The notes beneath the pieces were generated by a model. The model did no database searches, had not been told where the DNA came from, and worked only from the letters and a program-made list of their open reading frames with translations. A stretch of DNA of 64,000 nucleotides from contig JANWYJ010000029.1 of NCBI GenBank assembly GCA_025055115.1, positions 1 through 64,000 on the forward strand, in the 5' to 3' direction. The position numbers and the translations under genes are program-made. Within the stretch, counting starts at the first letter, position 1. The number at the start of each line of letters is the position of its first letter. Positions 17,944 through 26,811 of this stretch are shown here, one piece after another. This DNA comes from Gemmata sp. Lineage in GTDB: Bacteria; Planctomycetota; Planctomycetia; Gemmatales; Gemmataceae.

Positions 17944-18750
17944 ATGATAATGTTCCAGCGTCTGTGGCGGCGGTGGGCAACGGTTGTGGCCGTGTTGGCG
18001 GTGGTGGCTCCCACGCCCGCTTACGCGGATATTCAGATCCTGGTGGAAGAACTCGATGCTGGTAGTAATGTCGTGGGCAGCAGCTCGTTTTTCGTCGGTT
18101 CGCCCAGCGGCAGCACCACGTTTTTCCAACCCTTCTCGTACTCCAGTACCAACGGCCACTTCACGCTGAGTGGGTTTGCCGGAACCAATAGCAACCTCGG
18201 CCTGGCGAATGCGTCTCTGTCAACAAGTTTCACAGGGGGATTTACCAGCCAATTTGATGCCTCCCAACGCCACATGCTCCGTATTACCATCACCGATGAT
18301 CGCTACACCGCTGGTTCGCTTCCCTACTTGTTGACGAATAGTGCGGGTGTGGCCGTGGGTTTCAGCGGCGGGTCGATTCAAGTCAATTCATTCAGCCGCG
18401 TGATTGATCCCACCGATCCGACGGCGATTCCCGCCAGCAGCACCACGCAATTGGCCGATGGGCCGACGATCGGCACCCCCACTCCGGTGGCGACCGATAG
18501 CCTTCCTGCAGGGGACCCCAGCTTGCGCATCACGCGCAGTCTGCTGGGAGCATTGCCGACACCGTACGGCATTCAGCAGGTCATCATTCTTTCCTTTGAG
18601 CAAACCGGGACGATTGACCCGGGTAGTACGTTTACTGGTTCGGCGGGTGTTCGGGCCGACCCAGTTCCGGCTCCGGGGGGGCTGGTGCTGGCCTTGGTCG
18701 CCTTGCCGATGCTAGGTTGGCGACGGTGGCGGCAGCGGGGTACCGTTTGA
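17944..18750 (+). CDS. Exported protein with PEP-CTERM-like sorting tail
   Basis: I choose the ATG at 17944 behind tcaggagtt. The 268-residue protein has a signal peptide (WATVVAVLAVVAPTPAYA), a Ser/Thr/Gly-rich beta-type body and a C-terminal tail reading DPVPAPGGLVLALVALPMLG followed by WRRWRQR. That is the three-part sorting signal of exosortase substrates: a VPxPGG-type motif, a hydrophobic helix and an arginine cluster. The motif has PAPGG where classic PEP-CTERM has PEP. It stands at the head of an exopolysaccharide locus with an EpsI gene, so processing at the cell envelope by an exosortase is likely. Confidence 0.8.
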   Translation: MIMFQRLWRRWATVVAVLAVVAPTPAYADIQILVEELDAGSNVVGSSSFFVGSPSGSTTFFQPFSYSSTNGHFTLSGFAGTNSNLGLANASLSTSFTGGFTSQFDASQRHMLRITITDDRYTAGSLPYLLTNSAGVAVGFSGGSIQVNSFSRVIDPTDPTAIPASSTTQLADGPTIGTPTPVATDSLPAGDPSLRITRSLLGALPTPYGIQQVIILSFEQTGTIDPGSTFTGSAGVRADPVPAPGGLVLALVALPMLGWRRWRQRGTV

Positions 18751-18793
18751 GCGGCGAAGCGGGTTTTCGTTCTGCTGAGCATATGCTAAGGTG

Positions 18794-18830
18794 AACGGGG
18801 ACAACAGGGGGTTGTCCCCGTTGCTGTTTT
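18794..18830 (+). terminator. Strong rho-independent terminator
   Basis: The arm aacggggacaac at 18794-18805 and the arm gttgtccccgtt at 18811-18822 are perfectly complementary over 12 bp with a 5-nt loop, followed by gctgtttt. It ends the transcript of the PEP-CTERM-like protein gene and separates it from the TPR gene. Confidence 0.85.
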
Positions 18831-18864
18831 CGCTGCGGTTGCCCACGCGGGCGAGGAGCCTCCC

Positions 18865-21800
18865 GTGCGTCGCGCTGTCTGCTGGAAGCGTCTGCTGATC
18901 GTTGTTGTTGCGGCTGGGGCCTTGGGGGGGAGCGTCTTCGCTTGGCACCGCTATCAGGTCCGCTCCCAAGCGGGTATTCTCAAAGAACAAGCGGAGAAAG
19001 TGGCTGCCGAAGCCTCAAAATCCCCCGAGCGACGGGCCGAAGCCCTTCAATTGATGCGGAAATACCTCAAGTTCCGCCCCAACGACGAAAACGCCTTCCG
19101 CCAATACGCCGCGATGCTCTTTGATCTGGTGGAGGCAGAACCAACACCCGCCAATTTCGAGCGCGTCACCAAAGGTTTGGAAGAGTACCTGCGTCTGTTT
19201 CCCAATAATCCCGACGATCGCCTCAAACTCGCCAAACTCTACATCGAAACGCCGAGTGTCGCCAACCTCACCGCGGCCAAACAACACTTGGAAATGCTGT
19301 ACCGATCACTCGCCAGCCACTTGCACTTACAGATGGAAGTGCTGGAATTGCTAGCGGTTTGCGAACGCAGCTTACCCGGTGAGATGGGCCTGACCAAGGC
19401 GATTGGGTACCTGGAAGAAGCCATCCGTACCAACCAAGCGCCGGTGCGCGTCTATCGCCTGGCGATGGAATACCACTACGCCAACACCGCCGATGCCCAA
19501 CGATTGCTCCGCATTGAGAAGGATTTGCTCGATGCCCTCCGTCGCGGACGATTCCAAGACGATCTGGAGGCGCGCATCACCGCCGCCCGCTTCACGATTT
19601 CCCTGGGGCATCTGGAACAAGCCGCCACGGACCTCGACTACGCCTTCACCCATCTCGGTGGGGCGACCCACCCCGATGCCCTTCTGGCCAAAGCCGAATG
19701 GGAGCTGGCCCACAACGACCCCAAAGACCTCACCCCCCGGTTGCAAGCCGCGGAAAAGTGGCTGCGCCAAGCCTTCCAGCGCGACCCCACGCATGTGCCC
19801 GTCGGCCTGCTGCTGGCCGATGTCTGCCACCGACTCACCAACCGCGCCGAGGCGATTCAAATTCTCAAAACCACTGCCGAAGCCCTCGACGGCCCGGGCG
19901 ATCAACTGTTTGTCGTCATCGACCAACTGATCGACCTCGGCGAACACGATCTTTCGGCCGCCCTGGTGGAACGGCACCTGGCCAACCGCACCACCTACAC
20001 GGTTATCGCCACGTACTTCCGCGGCCGACTGGCGGTTTTGAAGCAAGAGTGGCTCACCGCGCAGAAGCTACTCAACGACATCGCCCAACCGATCGCCCGC
20101 GTACCGCAATATTACAAACGGGCGATGGTCGGGTTGGCCGCCTGCTATGCGGCCATGCAGAACCCGGATCGGCAACTGACGTACTGCCGTGAGGCGCTGC
20201 GGGTTGATAGTGGCTTTGTCGTGGCTTTAGTGGGCGAAGCCGAAGCGTTGGTGCGGATGGGACAGTTGGCCGAAGCGGTGAAGAAATACCGCGTTCTTGT
20301 GCACCTGCTGCAGTTGGAAGCGTATCGGACAGAGTTGGTTCGGCTGGAGTTGTACAACGTATTGCTTCAACCGCCCGAAACCCGTGCTTCGGCCTGGGAA
20401 GCCTTCGACGCCAGCCTCGGCCCCGCGGAGAAGCGAACACCGGAAATCGTTATCTATCACGCCGATTCACTCGCCGCCCGAAACAAAGTCGCGGAGGCTG
20501 TTCAACTTTTGGACACTTGGCTGTGCGACAATCCCCGCCATGCCAAAGCCGGGGCCGTGTGGGTAGCGCTGGCGCGGCTGAAGGAGGGGGGGCGTCGCGA
20601 ATCGGCCTGGGCTGTCTTACAAGCGGCCGAGCAACAACTCGGGCCTTCGGTCGAGCTGCGCCTGGGCCAAGCCGGGGTGCTGGCCGCCGCGGCAAAACCG
20701 GTCACCGCTGACGAACTTGCGGCTCTGGCGACCAAGATCGAATCGTTCACCCCGGACGAGCGCTTCCGCTTGTTTGTGGGTTTGGGACAAATCGCCGGAC
20801 AGTTGGCGGATCGTCGACCCCCGGGCGACGCCGACGGGCAAGCCCTGCGTGCCACGGCCTTGCAGTTCTTCCGGCAAGCGGCCGACGTGGCTCCGCGCGA
20901 TCTTGCCTGCCGGGCGGCTCTGCTTGATCAAGCCATCGCCGCGCAGCGTGTTGATGTGATTGAGCGTGTCTTTGAGGAAATGGCTGCGATTGAAGGCCCC
21001 AACGGCCCGGTGGGTACCCTGGGCCGCTTGGCGGTGCGGCTGCCGGAAGTCCGCACTATGGCGGATGAAACTGCGCGCCGCGCGGCGATCCAGCAGCTGC
21101 GTGGGTTAGCAGAAGCGGTGCGGGAACAGCGCCCCGGTTGGAGCCGGGTGTATGTAGCACTGGGGCATCTGAACGAACTCGAAGGCTTCAACGATGCCGC
21201 GCTTCTCAACTATCGCCAAGCCATTGACAAAGGCGAACGGCAAGAATACGTCATTCGCCGCACCGTCGAGTTGTATCGCCTCAAACAAGAAGAACTCAAA
21301 GCCGTCGGTCTTCTCGATGAACTGAGCACCGAAATGCGCCTGCCCGACGATCTGGAACGTTATCGGGCCATTCATCGGATGCTGACCGATGATTTACCCC
21401 AAGACAGCCGGGCCACGATCGATCGCATTGCCCCGGCGAATAGTCCGGATGTGCAAATTCTGTTGCTTCGCGGAGCGCTTCTGGCGGCTATCCGTCACGA
21501 CGACGAGGCTTTGAAAGCCTTCTCCGCGGCGGTGGAAAAAGCCGATCGCCGAACGGACACCTGGGCGTCTTTGGTCGCCCAATTGATGAAACTCCGCAAA
21601 TTCGACGAGGCGAAACGAGCCGTGGCCGAAGCGGAGAAGAAGCTCACCGTGGCCATGAACACCCCGGCGCAGCGGCCTGAGCTGCACATTGCCCTCGGCG
21701 GACTGTACGAGATGATCGGCGATGCGGCGACCGCCCGGCAACATTTCGTGGCAGCCCAGCAAGCGGCCCCCCTGGAACTCAACCCGGTTCGGCAACTGAT

Positions 21801-23292
21801 CCAGTTCCTCCAACGCACCGGGCAAAGCCGCCCAGCCAATGAGCTACTCAACCAAGCCATTCGCTCACCGGCCCCCGACATCGCGCGCTGGGCCCGCCGC
21901 CGCCTGGCTCTGACCCTGCTGACCGGCGGCGATGGTTACAACCAACGCACCACGGCCATGCAGTTGATTGAACAGAATCTGGCAACCAACCCCAATGATC
22001 CGGAAGACCGCAAAGCCCGAGCCGTGATTCTGACGGTCGATCCCGCCACGCGGGCGGAGGGGGTTCGCATCCTCCGCGAATTCGGCGATCGCGGCGACCT
22101 GACCCCCGATGAATACTTTCTGCTCGGCCAACTGGCCTTTGATCAGGGCCAATTGCTCGAAGCGGTCGGTTCGTTCCGGCTGGCGGCACGCTTGCAACCA
22201 GGGGTGACGGCTCAGCATATGGCGGCTTTGGTCCGTGTGTATCTGGCCCTCGATAATCTGGCCGATGCGGAAGCCGCCTGGAATCGCCTCAAGGCGCAAC
22301 ACCCCGACAGTTGGGAGGCCACGCGCGAACAAGCCCGGCTTCTGATCCGCCAAAGCCAACGCCGCGGCGCCGAACTTGATCGTGTGGGCCAGCAGAAACT
22401 CCGCGACCAGGCCCTCGCGGTCATCCAGGCCTTCCCCGGCTGGGACGACACGACCAATCTCGCCACACGTTCCGGCCCGCTGCTTGACGAACTCGGTTTC
22501 ACGGCCGAAGCGGAAGCCGCTTTCAAAAAGTTCCTCGAACGCGATTCCACCGAGACCGCCCATGTGCCGCTCGCCCTCTTCTACATTCGTCACAAACAGT
22601 CCGAAAAGGCGATCGCCTTGGCCCGCCAGCACGAACAACGGGTGGGCGTGGCCCTGACGGCCCAACTGCTGACCGGCGCTGTGCGCATGAAAAGCCCCGG
22701 ACCCGCTATCGAAGCGGAAATCGAGAAATGGTTAGAAGACCGCTTGCGCGATGCGGCCGGACAGCCGGAACTGCAGGCCCAATTGTACGCCGCCCGCGCT
22801 GAATTGTTCGATGCCCAACGCAAATACCGCGAAGCCCTTCAGGAATATGATCGCTGCATCGCCACCTTCCAAACCATCCCCCATCCGCAAAGCCGCATCG
22901 ACCACGCCAAGAACAATCGCTGCATGCTCCTGGCCTTACATGCCCCCGAACGAGCCGAGGAAGCAGTCAAAATGATGACCGAACTGATCGCCCTTCGTGG
23001 CCCGGTGCCGGCCTACCTGGATACGCGCGCTGTGGCCTACCTGGTCAGTAGCCGCCCCGCCGAAGCCAAAAAAGATTTGCAACTGGCCCTCATCCAATTC
23101 GATCGGGCGACCTACCGCTTCCATCTCGCCTGGGCCATCGACCTCGATACCGTGCAAGAAAACCGCCTTTTTGCCATCGATGAACTCAAAAAAGCACAGC
23201 AATTGGGCCTCAGCCGCGACGATCTGCACCCCATCGAATATCAACGGTATCTGGAATTGCTCGCGAAGTATAAATTGCCCGTTCCACGCTGA
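18865..23292 (+). CDS. Giant TPR protein, PrsT-like
   Basis: The 1475-residue protein starts at a GTG behind gaggag with a basic residue pair and a single membrane anchor or uncleaved signal (LLIVVVAAGALGGSVFAWH, about residues 10-28). The rest is a near-continuous superhelix of TPR-like helix pairs with recurrent W/L/G/Y/A/P positions. It recalls the TPR proteins of exosortase/exopolysaccharide loci (PrsT type), though it is longer and has no lipobox. It would be a periplasmic scaffold for the polymer export machinery. The gene has a single intact frame over 4.4 kb. Confidence 0.85.
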   Translation: MRRAVCWKRLLIVVVAAGALGGSVFAWHRYQVRSQAGILKEQAEKVAAEASKSPERRAEALQLMRKYLKFRPNDENAFRQYAAMLFDLVEAEPTPANFERVTKGLEEYLRLFPNNPDDRLKLAKLYIETPSVANLTAAKQHLEMLYRSLASHLHLQMEVLELLAVCERSLPGEMGLTKAIGYLEEAIRTNQAPVRVYRLAMEYHYANTADAQRLLRIEKDLLDALRRGRFQDDLEARITAARFTISLGHLEQAATDLDYAFTHLGGATHPDALLAKAEWELAHNDPKDLTPRLQAAEKWLRQAFQRDPTHVPVGLLLADVCHRLTNRAEAIQILKTTAEALDGPGDQLFVVIDQLIDLGEHDLSAALVERHLANRTTYTVIATYFRGRLAVLKQEWLTAQKLLNDIAQPIARVPQYYKRAMVGLAACYAAMQNPDRQLTYCREALRVDSGFVVALVGEAEALVRMGQLAEAVKKYRVLVHLLQLEAYRTELVRLELYNVLLQPPETRASAWEAFDASLGPAEKRTPEIVIYHADSLAARNKVAEAVQLLDTWLCDNPRHAKAGAVWVALARLKEGGRRESAWAVLQAAEQQLGPSVELRLGQAGVLAAAAKPVTADELAALATKIESFTPDERFRLFVGLGQIAGQLADRRPPGDADGQALRATALQFFRQAADVAPRDLACRAALLDQAIAAQRVDVIERVFEEMAAIEGPNGPVGTLGRLAVRLPEVRTMADETARRAAIQQLRGLAEAVREQRPGWSRVYVALGHLNELEGFNDAALLNYRQAIDKGERQEYVIRRTVELYRLKQEELKAVGLLDELSTEMRLPDDLERYRAIHRMLTDDLPQDSRATIDRIAPANSPDVQILLLRGALLAAIRHDDEALKAFSAAVEKADRRTDTWASLVAQLMKLRKFDEAKRAVAEAEKKLTVAMNTPAQRPELHIALGGLYEMIGDAATARQHFVAAQQAAPLELNPVRQLIQFLQRTGQSRPANELLNQAIRSPAPDIARWARRRLALTLLTGGDGYNQRTTAMQLIEQNLATNPNDPEDRKARAVILTVDPATRAEGVRILREFGDRGDLTPDEYFLLGQLAFDQGQLLEAVGSFRLAARLQPGVTAQHMAALVRVYLALDNLADAEAAWNRLKAQHPDSWEATREQARLLIRQSQRRGAELDRVGQQKLRDQALAVIQAFPGWDDTTNLATRSGPLLDELGFTAEAEAAFKKFLERDSTETAHVPLALFYIRHKQSEKAIALARQHEQRVGVALTAQLLTGAVRMKSPGPAIEAEIEKWLEDRLRDAAGQPELQAQLYAARAELFDAQRKYREALQEYDRCIATFQTIPHPQSRIDHAKNNRCMLLALHAPERAEEAVKMMTELIALRGPVPAYLDTRAVAYLVSSRPAEAKKDLQLALIQFDRATYRFHLAWAIDLDTVQENRLFAIDELKKAQQLGLSRDDLHPIEYQRYLELLAKYKLPVPR

Positions 23293-23339
23293 ACACGGAG
23301 TGCAATAACCTATGGAAGCAACAACGCCGTGCTAACAAT

Positions 23340-23375
23340 AGGTTCCCGCAGACCACCAGGTTCCCGCAGACCACC
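23340..23375. repeat. Exact 18-bp tandem repeat
   Basis: The unit aggttcccgcagaccacc occurs at 23340-23357 and again at 23358-23375 without a mismatch. It lies between the TPR gene and the recognisable part of the decayed epimerase. Confidence 0.92.
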
Positions 23376-23390
23376 GTTCCACCCTGACAA

Positions 23391-23454
23391 AAAGCCTGCA
23401 AGAGCCTGTGTCAGCGCGATACAAAGCCTGCAAGAACCTGTGTCAGCGCGATCG
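23391..23454. repeat. 32-bp tandem repeat at end of epimerase remnant
   Basis: A 32-bp unit starting aaagcctgcaagagcctgtg lies at 23391-23422 and again at 23423-23454 with three differences. It adjoins and partly overlaps the remnant of the epimerase gene, whose C-terminal part is missing from here on. Confidence 0.9.
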
Positions 23455-23855
23455 GGGCGCGGCCGCAGGCCAAACATCTTGAAGAAGCGAAGCCGAACGG
23501 TTGACAACTCATAACGATGGGCGAAGTGATGGGCGAACGACTCAGCATCCACTTCGCCGGCCAGTTTGGCCGCCGCCGAGAGTAAGGAGGGCTGGACGGG
23601 AGGCTGTGAGGGCGTCCGATCGTGGGACGTTGCCGTCGGCGCTAGCACGACCCGAGCAAACCAGGCGGCGAACTCCGGCGTGTCCGGCCGCATCCAGCTC
23701 AGGCCGTGTCCCGATGGCAGAGTCCCGATGGTACCTGGCAGAGTCCTGATGGCAGCGACGGCGTCGGTCGTGAGTGGGTCTTCCAGGCCCTTGGCGACCA
23801 AGCTTAACGCCGCCAGGTGAAACACCACATCGCCAACCGCCCGCCGCAGCCCATC
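23445..23855 (-). pseudogene. Remnant of an NAD-dependent sugar epimerase/dehydratase
   Basis: On the minus strand one frame reads DVVFHLAALSLVAKGLEDPL near 23840-23770 and later SAAAKLAGEVDAESFA and YELSTVRLRFFKMFGLRPRP near 23580-23455. These match the middle and C-proximal blocks of extended SDR sugar epimerases (DVVFHLAA, PYxxxKLxGE, YGLxTVxLRYFNVFGPRQ). The Rossmann glycine motif, the catalytic tyrosine of YxxxK (serine or leucine here) and the C-terminal third are gone, and the segment between the blocks no longer reads as protein. It is therefore a decayed gene, fitting the sugar-nucleotide metabolism of the surrounding polysaccharide locus. Confidence 0.75.
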
Positions 23856-24387
23856 ACGGGCCGAACTTCCCGGAGGGCATGGGTCGCGGTGGTAGATTCC
23901 CGGGGGGGGTATCGCTGCCAGGTTTTTTCGGTTCAGGCATCTTTTGGGGCGGCGGATCGATCGATCGGGGGGGAGGCAGCGGACTGCCCGGCCGACGCGG
24001 TGCATCGCTAACACCCACACCCTGATACGGATAAGGACAGACTTCCTCCCAGCGCCGCCATTGTGTTTGGAAGTAGCCAAAACAAGCCCCAGGGCACAAC
24101 TGCACCGGATAGGGGGCATTCTTGTTTTTCTGCGTCAGGTGTCCCAGCCGTGGACCGCAGGAAGCACACCTGCTTTTGGGTAAACCGTGTTGGCAAGTGG
24201 GGCACCCCGGGTCGGCGATCCACGCCGGATCACTCACAGACGGCGGCGCGATCGGAAGCGGTGGCGGTGTCACATCCGCCGCGACCGTCGAACCGGCCGA
24301 CAGAACCATGATGATCACGGCGACCCAACTGTTGCTGTGAGGCCACCTCTTGCTGTGAGGCCATCCACTCGGGGGAAACCCGTGCAT
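23854..24387 (-). CDS. Small secreted cysteine-rich planctomycete protein
   Basis: I place the start at the ATG at 24387, which has AAAGGAG eight bases upstream. The 177-residue product has a signal peptide, a cysteine-rich centre (CPTCQHGLPKSRCASC), the block ACFGYFQTQWRRWEEVCPYP and a proline-rich tail. The GYFxTQWRRW block recurs in many exported planctomycete proteins of unknown role. Two WPHS units near the N-terminus come from an 18-bp duplication in the DNA. It is encoded next to the Wza-like export gene. Confidence 0.75.
   Translation of the reverse strand: MHGFPPSGWPHSKRWPHSNSWVAVIIMVLSAGSTVAADVTPPPLPIAPPSVSDPAWIADPGCPTCQHGLPKSRCASCGPRLGHLTQKNKNAPYPVQLCPGACFGYFQTQWRRWEEVCPYPYQGVGVSDAPRRPGSPLPPPRSIDPPPQKMPEPKKPGSDTPPGNLPPRPMPSGKFGP
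24332..24367. repeat. 18-bp tandem repeat inside a coding sequence
   Basis: The unit ttgctgtgaggccacctc at 24332-24349 is repeated at 24350-24367 with changes in the last four bases. It is in the 5' end of the small secreted protein gene and produces the two neighbouring WPHS segments. Confidence 0.85.
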
Positions 24388-24435
24388 ACCCAGACTCCTT
24401 TCCACAATTGATGCCGGATGCTTACGGCGGACACT

Positions 24436-24984
24436 TCAACGCCGGAATTGGTTGATGGTGGCCCCGGCCATCAGCCCGGTTCCCAACACACTCCCCACCC
24501 CCGTACGGGGTCCACCAACGCCCATCATCCCCGGGCCAACGAGGCCGCCACCGACTCCCACCCCGCCCACGACCCCACCCCCGGAGGACCCGAGCACACC
24601 GGCCCCACTGCGAATGCCGTTCGGGTACCAATGGCCGTAAGAACCGAATTGCCCAGCGTACCAGTGACCCAAGTTGTTGAACGTCGCAGCCACACCCGTG
24701 GGGGCGATTGCTGGGTTCACGGCGACCGGAGCCGGCAGACCCTCGGGTGACATACCAGGGTAAATGAAGCCCGGAACCTGAGGCCCCGCCGGCAGTGCCA
24801 CCCGCGGCTGATTCAACCCAATCAGCCCCTGACCGGGATTGACCAACAGCGGTCGCCCCGGGGCAAACACACTTTGGAATTGCGTATAGCGAGGACGGGT
24901 CGGCACTTGCGGCTGAGCCGAAACCGCTGGCGCCAGCAGGGCCAGTCCACTGCTGGCGAGGATGATTCCGAGGCGAAACGACAT
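24436..24984 (-). CDS. Secreted glycine-rich protein
   Basis: The 182-residue protein begins with a signal peptide (MSFRLGIILASSGLALLAPAVSAQ) behind AAGGAG seven bases from the ATG. The middle contains FNNLGHWYAGQFGSYGHWYP, two GHWY elements, and the last 60 residues are dominated by Gly and Val. It is probably an envelope or surface structural protein; I know no function. It is transcribed with the next small secreted gene, 48 bp downstream. Confidence 0.72.
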   Translation of the reverse strand: MSFRLGIILASSGLALLAPAVSAQPQVPTRPRYTQFQSVFAPGRPLLVNPGQGLIGLNQPRVALPAGPQVPGFIYPGMSPEGLPAPVAVNPAIAPTGVAATFNNLGHWYAGQFGSYGHWYPNGIRSGAGVLGSSGGGVVGGVGVGGGLVGPGMMGVGGPRTGVGSVLGTGLMAGATINQFRR

Positions 24985-25249
24985 ACGCCGCTCCTTGGGG
25001 TTCGACGCCCTCTTTCCGGTGGTGCTTTTCCAACGTCGATCGTAGTACCCGTTTCTTCAGATCGACGAAGACGCGCTGGGGAAATTGTGGCAATGTTGGA
25101 AAAGTGCCCATTTTATCGAGTTGTGGTGTTCCCCATCGGAACCCACTTGTGCAGTTAGACCCGCTCAGGTGGCTATTGAAAACGCTAGTCCTTATCCTGA
25201 CAAGACTTATGACAAGGACTAGCGTTGGCGCGACATTCGGCGCGACATT
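24985..25249. other. Spacer between small secreted gene and export lipoprotein gene
   Basis: Between the start of the glycine-rich protein gene and the end of the Wza-like gene lies 265 bp. A near-palindromic pair ctagtccttatcctgacaag / cttatgacaaggactagcg at about 25186-25224 could fold as a hairpin (about 13 bp pairing, ctagtccttatc with its complement) and would terminate the export gene transcript. No gene is seen. Confidence 0.5.
25187..25224 (-). terminator. Candidate hairpin after the Wza-like gene
   Basis: The sequence gctagtccttatcctgacaa near 25187-25205 is matched by an inverted copy, with core tagtccttgtca pairing to tgacaaggacta across cttatcc-type bulges, ending near 25222. There is no clear U-tract, so function as terminator is uncertain. 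Confidence 0.35.
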
Positions 25250-26356
25250 CTACGGAATAATCGGAGCGACGAAACCAACGTTGTTGCCACCCAAACCGCC
25301 GTCGCGGATAACGTTGACGGTACTGGCCCCCAACAGGGTGACGCCAAAGGCCCGCTGAACCGGCGACAGCACACGCGCCATGTAGGTATCGAATTTCGTG
25401 AGCGGTTGCGACAGGATATAGATGCGATCGTAAGGCATGATCTGGTAGTTGGTCTTCACTTGGCCGCGGCGGGTAATACCGCACCAATCGACCGGCAGAA
25501 TCTGATCCTGTTCGCACTCACTGGGCGCAGGGCGGGCAATCCAAATTTTCTTACTGGAAACGGCCGACAAGCCACCGATCAGGGCAATGGCATCGAGGAC
25601 GGTTTCGTTGCCGGTGTGCGGCAACCGGGTCACTTGTTCCCCACTGCCGGCAAAGTCGGTGATCACGTAGTAGAACTTGCTGTTGTACGAATACACATCG
25701 ACTGCAACTTCTGGCCTGTAGAGATATTGCGACAAGTGAGCCTCAATGGCCTGCTTCACCTGAGGCAAGCTCATCCCCGCGACATAAACACTCCCATAGG
25801 CTCCCAGACTCACCGTACCATCCGAACGGACAATGTGCTGCCCGCTGATTTGCTGCACCCCACGCGATTGCGCCAACGATACAGTGACCGTGGCATTTTT
25901 GGCAAATTGCCGCACTTTCTCTTCAATAACCTTTTGAGCTTCTTCCGTCGTCAAATCGGTGACCCGCACCGCGCCACCATAAGTGGGGCCTAGGTTGATC
26001 GTACCGTCGGGTTCGATGGGGTACAATCCGGCGATGCGCGCCCGTTCAAAATCATTCTCAGCACTCAAATACAGCACATCCAGCGGTTCCAGCCGGTATG
26101 GTGGCAGTGGAATGACCCGAATCGCCTCAATCTGGAGAATGTCGGGAGTTTCAACAATATAAGGCGGCAAACTCACCTTATTCAGCTCTTTGGGTACCGG
26201 AACATCGGGAATGGTGCAGCAATTGAAACGCGGAGGTTGACAGCATAATCGCTCACTGTGGATATCGTGCAGCGTATGGCAGCCGACAGCGTGAACTAAC
26301 AGGACTGCCGCGGTGATACTCAGCGCTGTCCATCGCGGGGTCGGCCGGGGTGGCAT
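25250..26356 (-). CDS. Wza-like polysaccharide export lipoprotein
   Basis: The ATG at 26356 has AAGGAG nine bases upstream, giving 368 residues. The signal sequence ends in a lipobox (LLVHAVGC, cysteine about residue 26). A Poly_export domain follows (YRLEPLDVLYLSAENDF, then LYPIEPDGTINLGPTYGGAV), then SLBB-type domains with VYVAGMSLPQVKQAIE and VYSYNSKFYYV. The protein forms the outer-membrane channel for exopolysaccharide. It diverges from the Wzc-like gene over a spacer of 455 bp that must hold both promoters. Confidence 0.92.
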   Translation of the reverse strand: MPPRPTPRWTALSITAAVLLVHAVGCHTLHDIHSERLCCQPPRFNCCTIPDVPVPKELNKVSLPPYIVETPDILQIEAIRVIPLPPYRLEPLDVLYLSAENDFERARIAGLYPIEPDGTINLGPTYGGAVRVTDLTTEEAQKVIEEKVRQFAKNATVTVSLAQSRGVQQISGQHIVRSDGTVSLGAYGSVYVAGMSLPQVKQAIEAHLSQYLYRPEVAVDVYSYNSKFYYVITDFAGSGEQVTRLPHTGNETVLDAIALIGGLSAVSSKKIWIARPAPSECEQDQILPVDWCGITRRGQVKTNYQIMPYDRIYILSQPLTKFDTYMARVLSPVQRAFGVTLLGASTVNVIRDGGLGGNNVGFVAPIIP

Positions 26357-26811
26357 GGTTGGTCTCCTTGCAACAAAAAAGCCTACGGCATAGTTTGTGC
26401 AGATTGTTTTTCTTGTTTGGCTCGTGCCAATGACGCTCACTGTGCTTGTTCATCGGCGTTCCTGAATTACCAGTGCAAGAAAAACAACGTGATTGTTCGG
26501 TGTAGCCAAAACATCAGAAAACTTCCTCACAAACTCATCAGCTGCCCTTTCCTCGACAGGGCGGGGTGAAGTAAATTGATTCGAGTGAATGCCTCCAAGG
26601 AGATGGACCAATTCCGCTGACGCAGGAAATTCTTCTCGGACATGAATTTTTTGCGTTGCGGATCGTCGAAGCGCGACCCGTGGCGTGCTAAAGTTGGACA
26701 AATGGGAACTTCGGCCACGAAATGCCGTGCCTGACCATCGTATAAGCTCGACTCGTATTCCCGGATGAGCCGGTTTTCGGAAGGATGTCGCGTTAACCGG
26801 AGAGGAAAAGA
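26357..26811. promoter_or_regulatory. Divergent control region of the export genes
   Basis: This gap separates the starts of the Wza-like (minus) and Wzc-like (plus) genes and contains no supported gene. It is less G+C-rich than the flanks and includes a small inverted repeat, gccct...agggc, near 26549-26567. I looked for GG-N10-GC sigma-54 spacing and found none I would defend. The label rests on the divergent layout only. Confidence 0.5.

Noticed and set aside
26420-26440. Sigma-54 promoter before the Wza-like gene (TTGGCACGAGCC on the minus strand)
   Set aside because: The -24 half is good but ten bases after GG there is AC, not GC, and no TTGC element follows.
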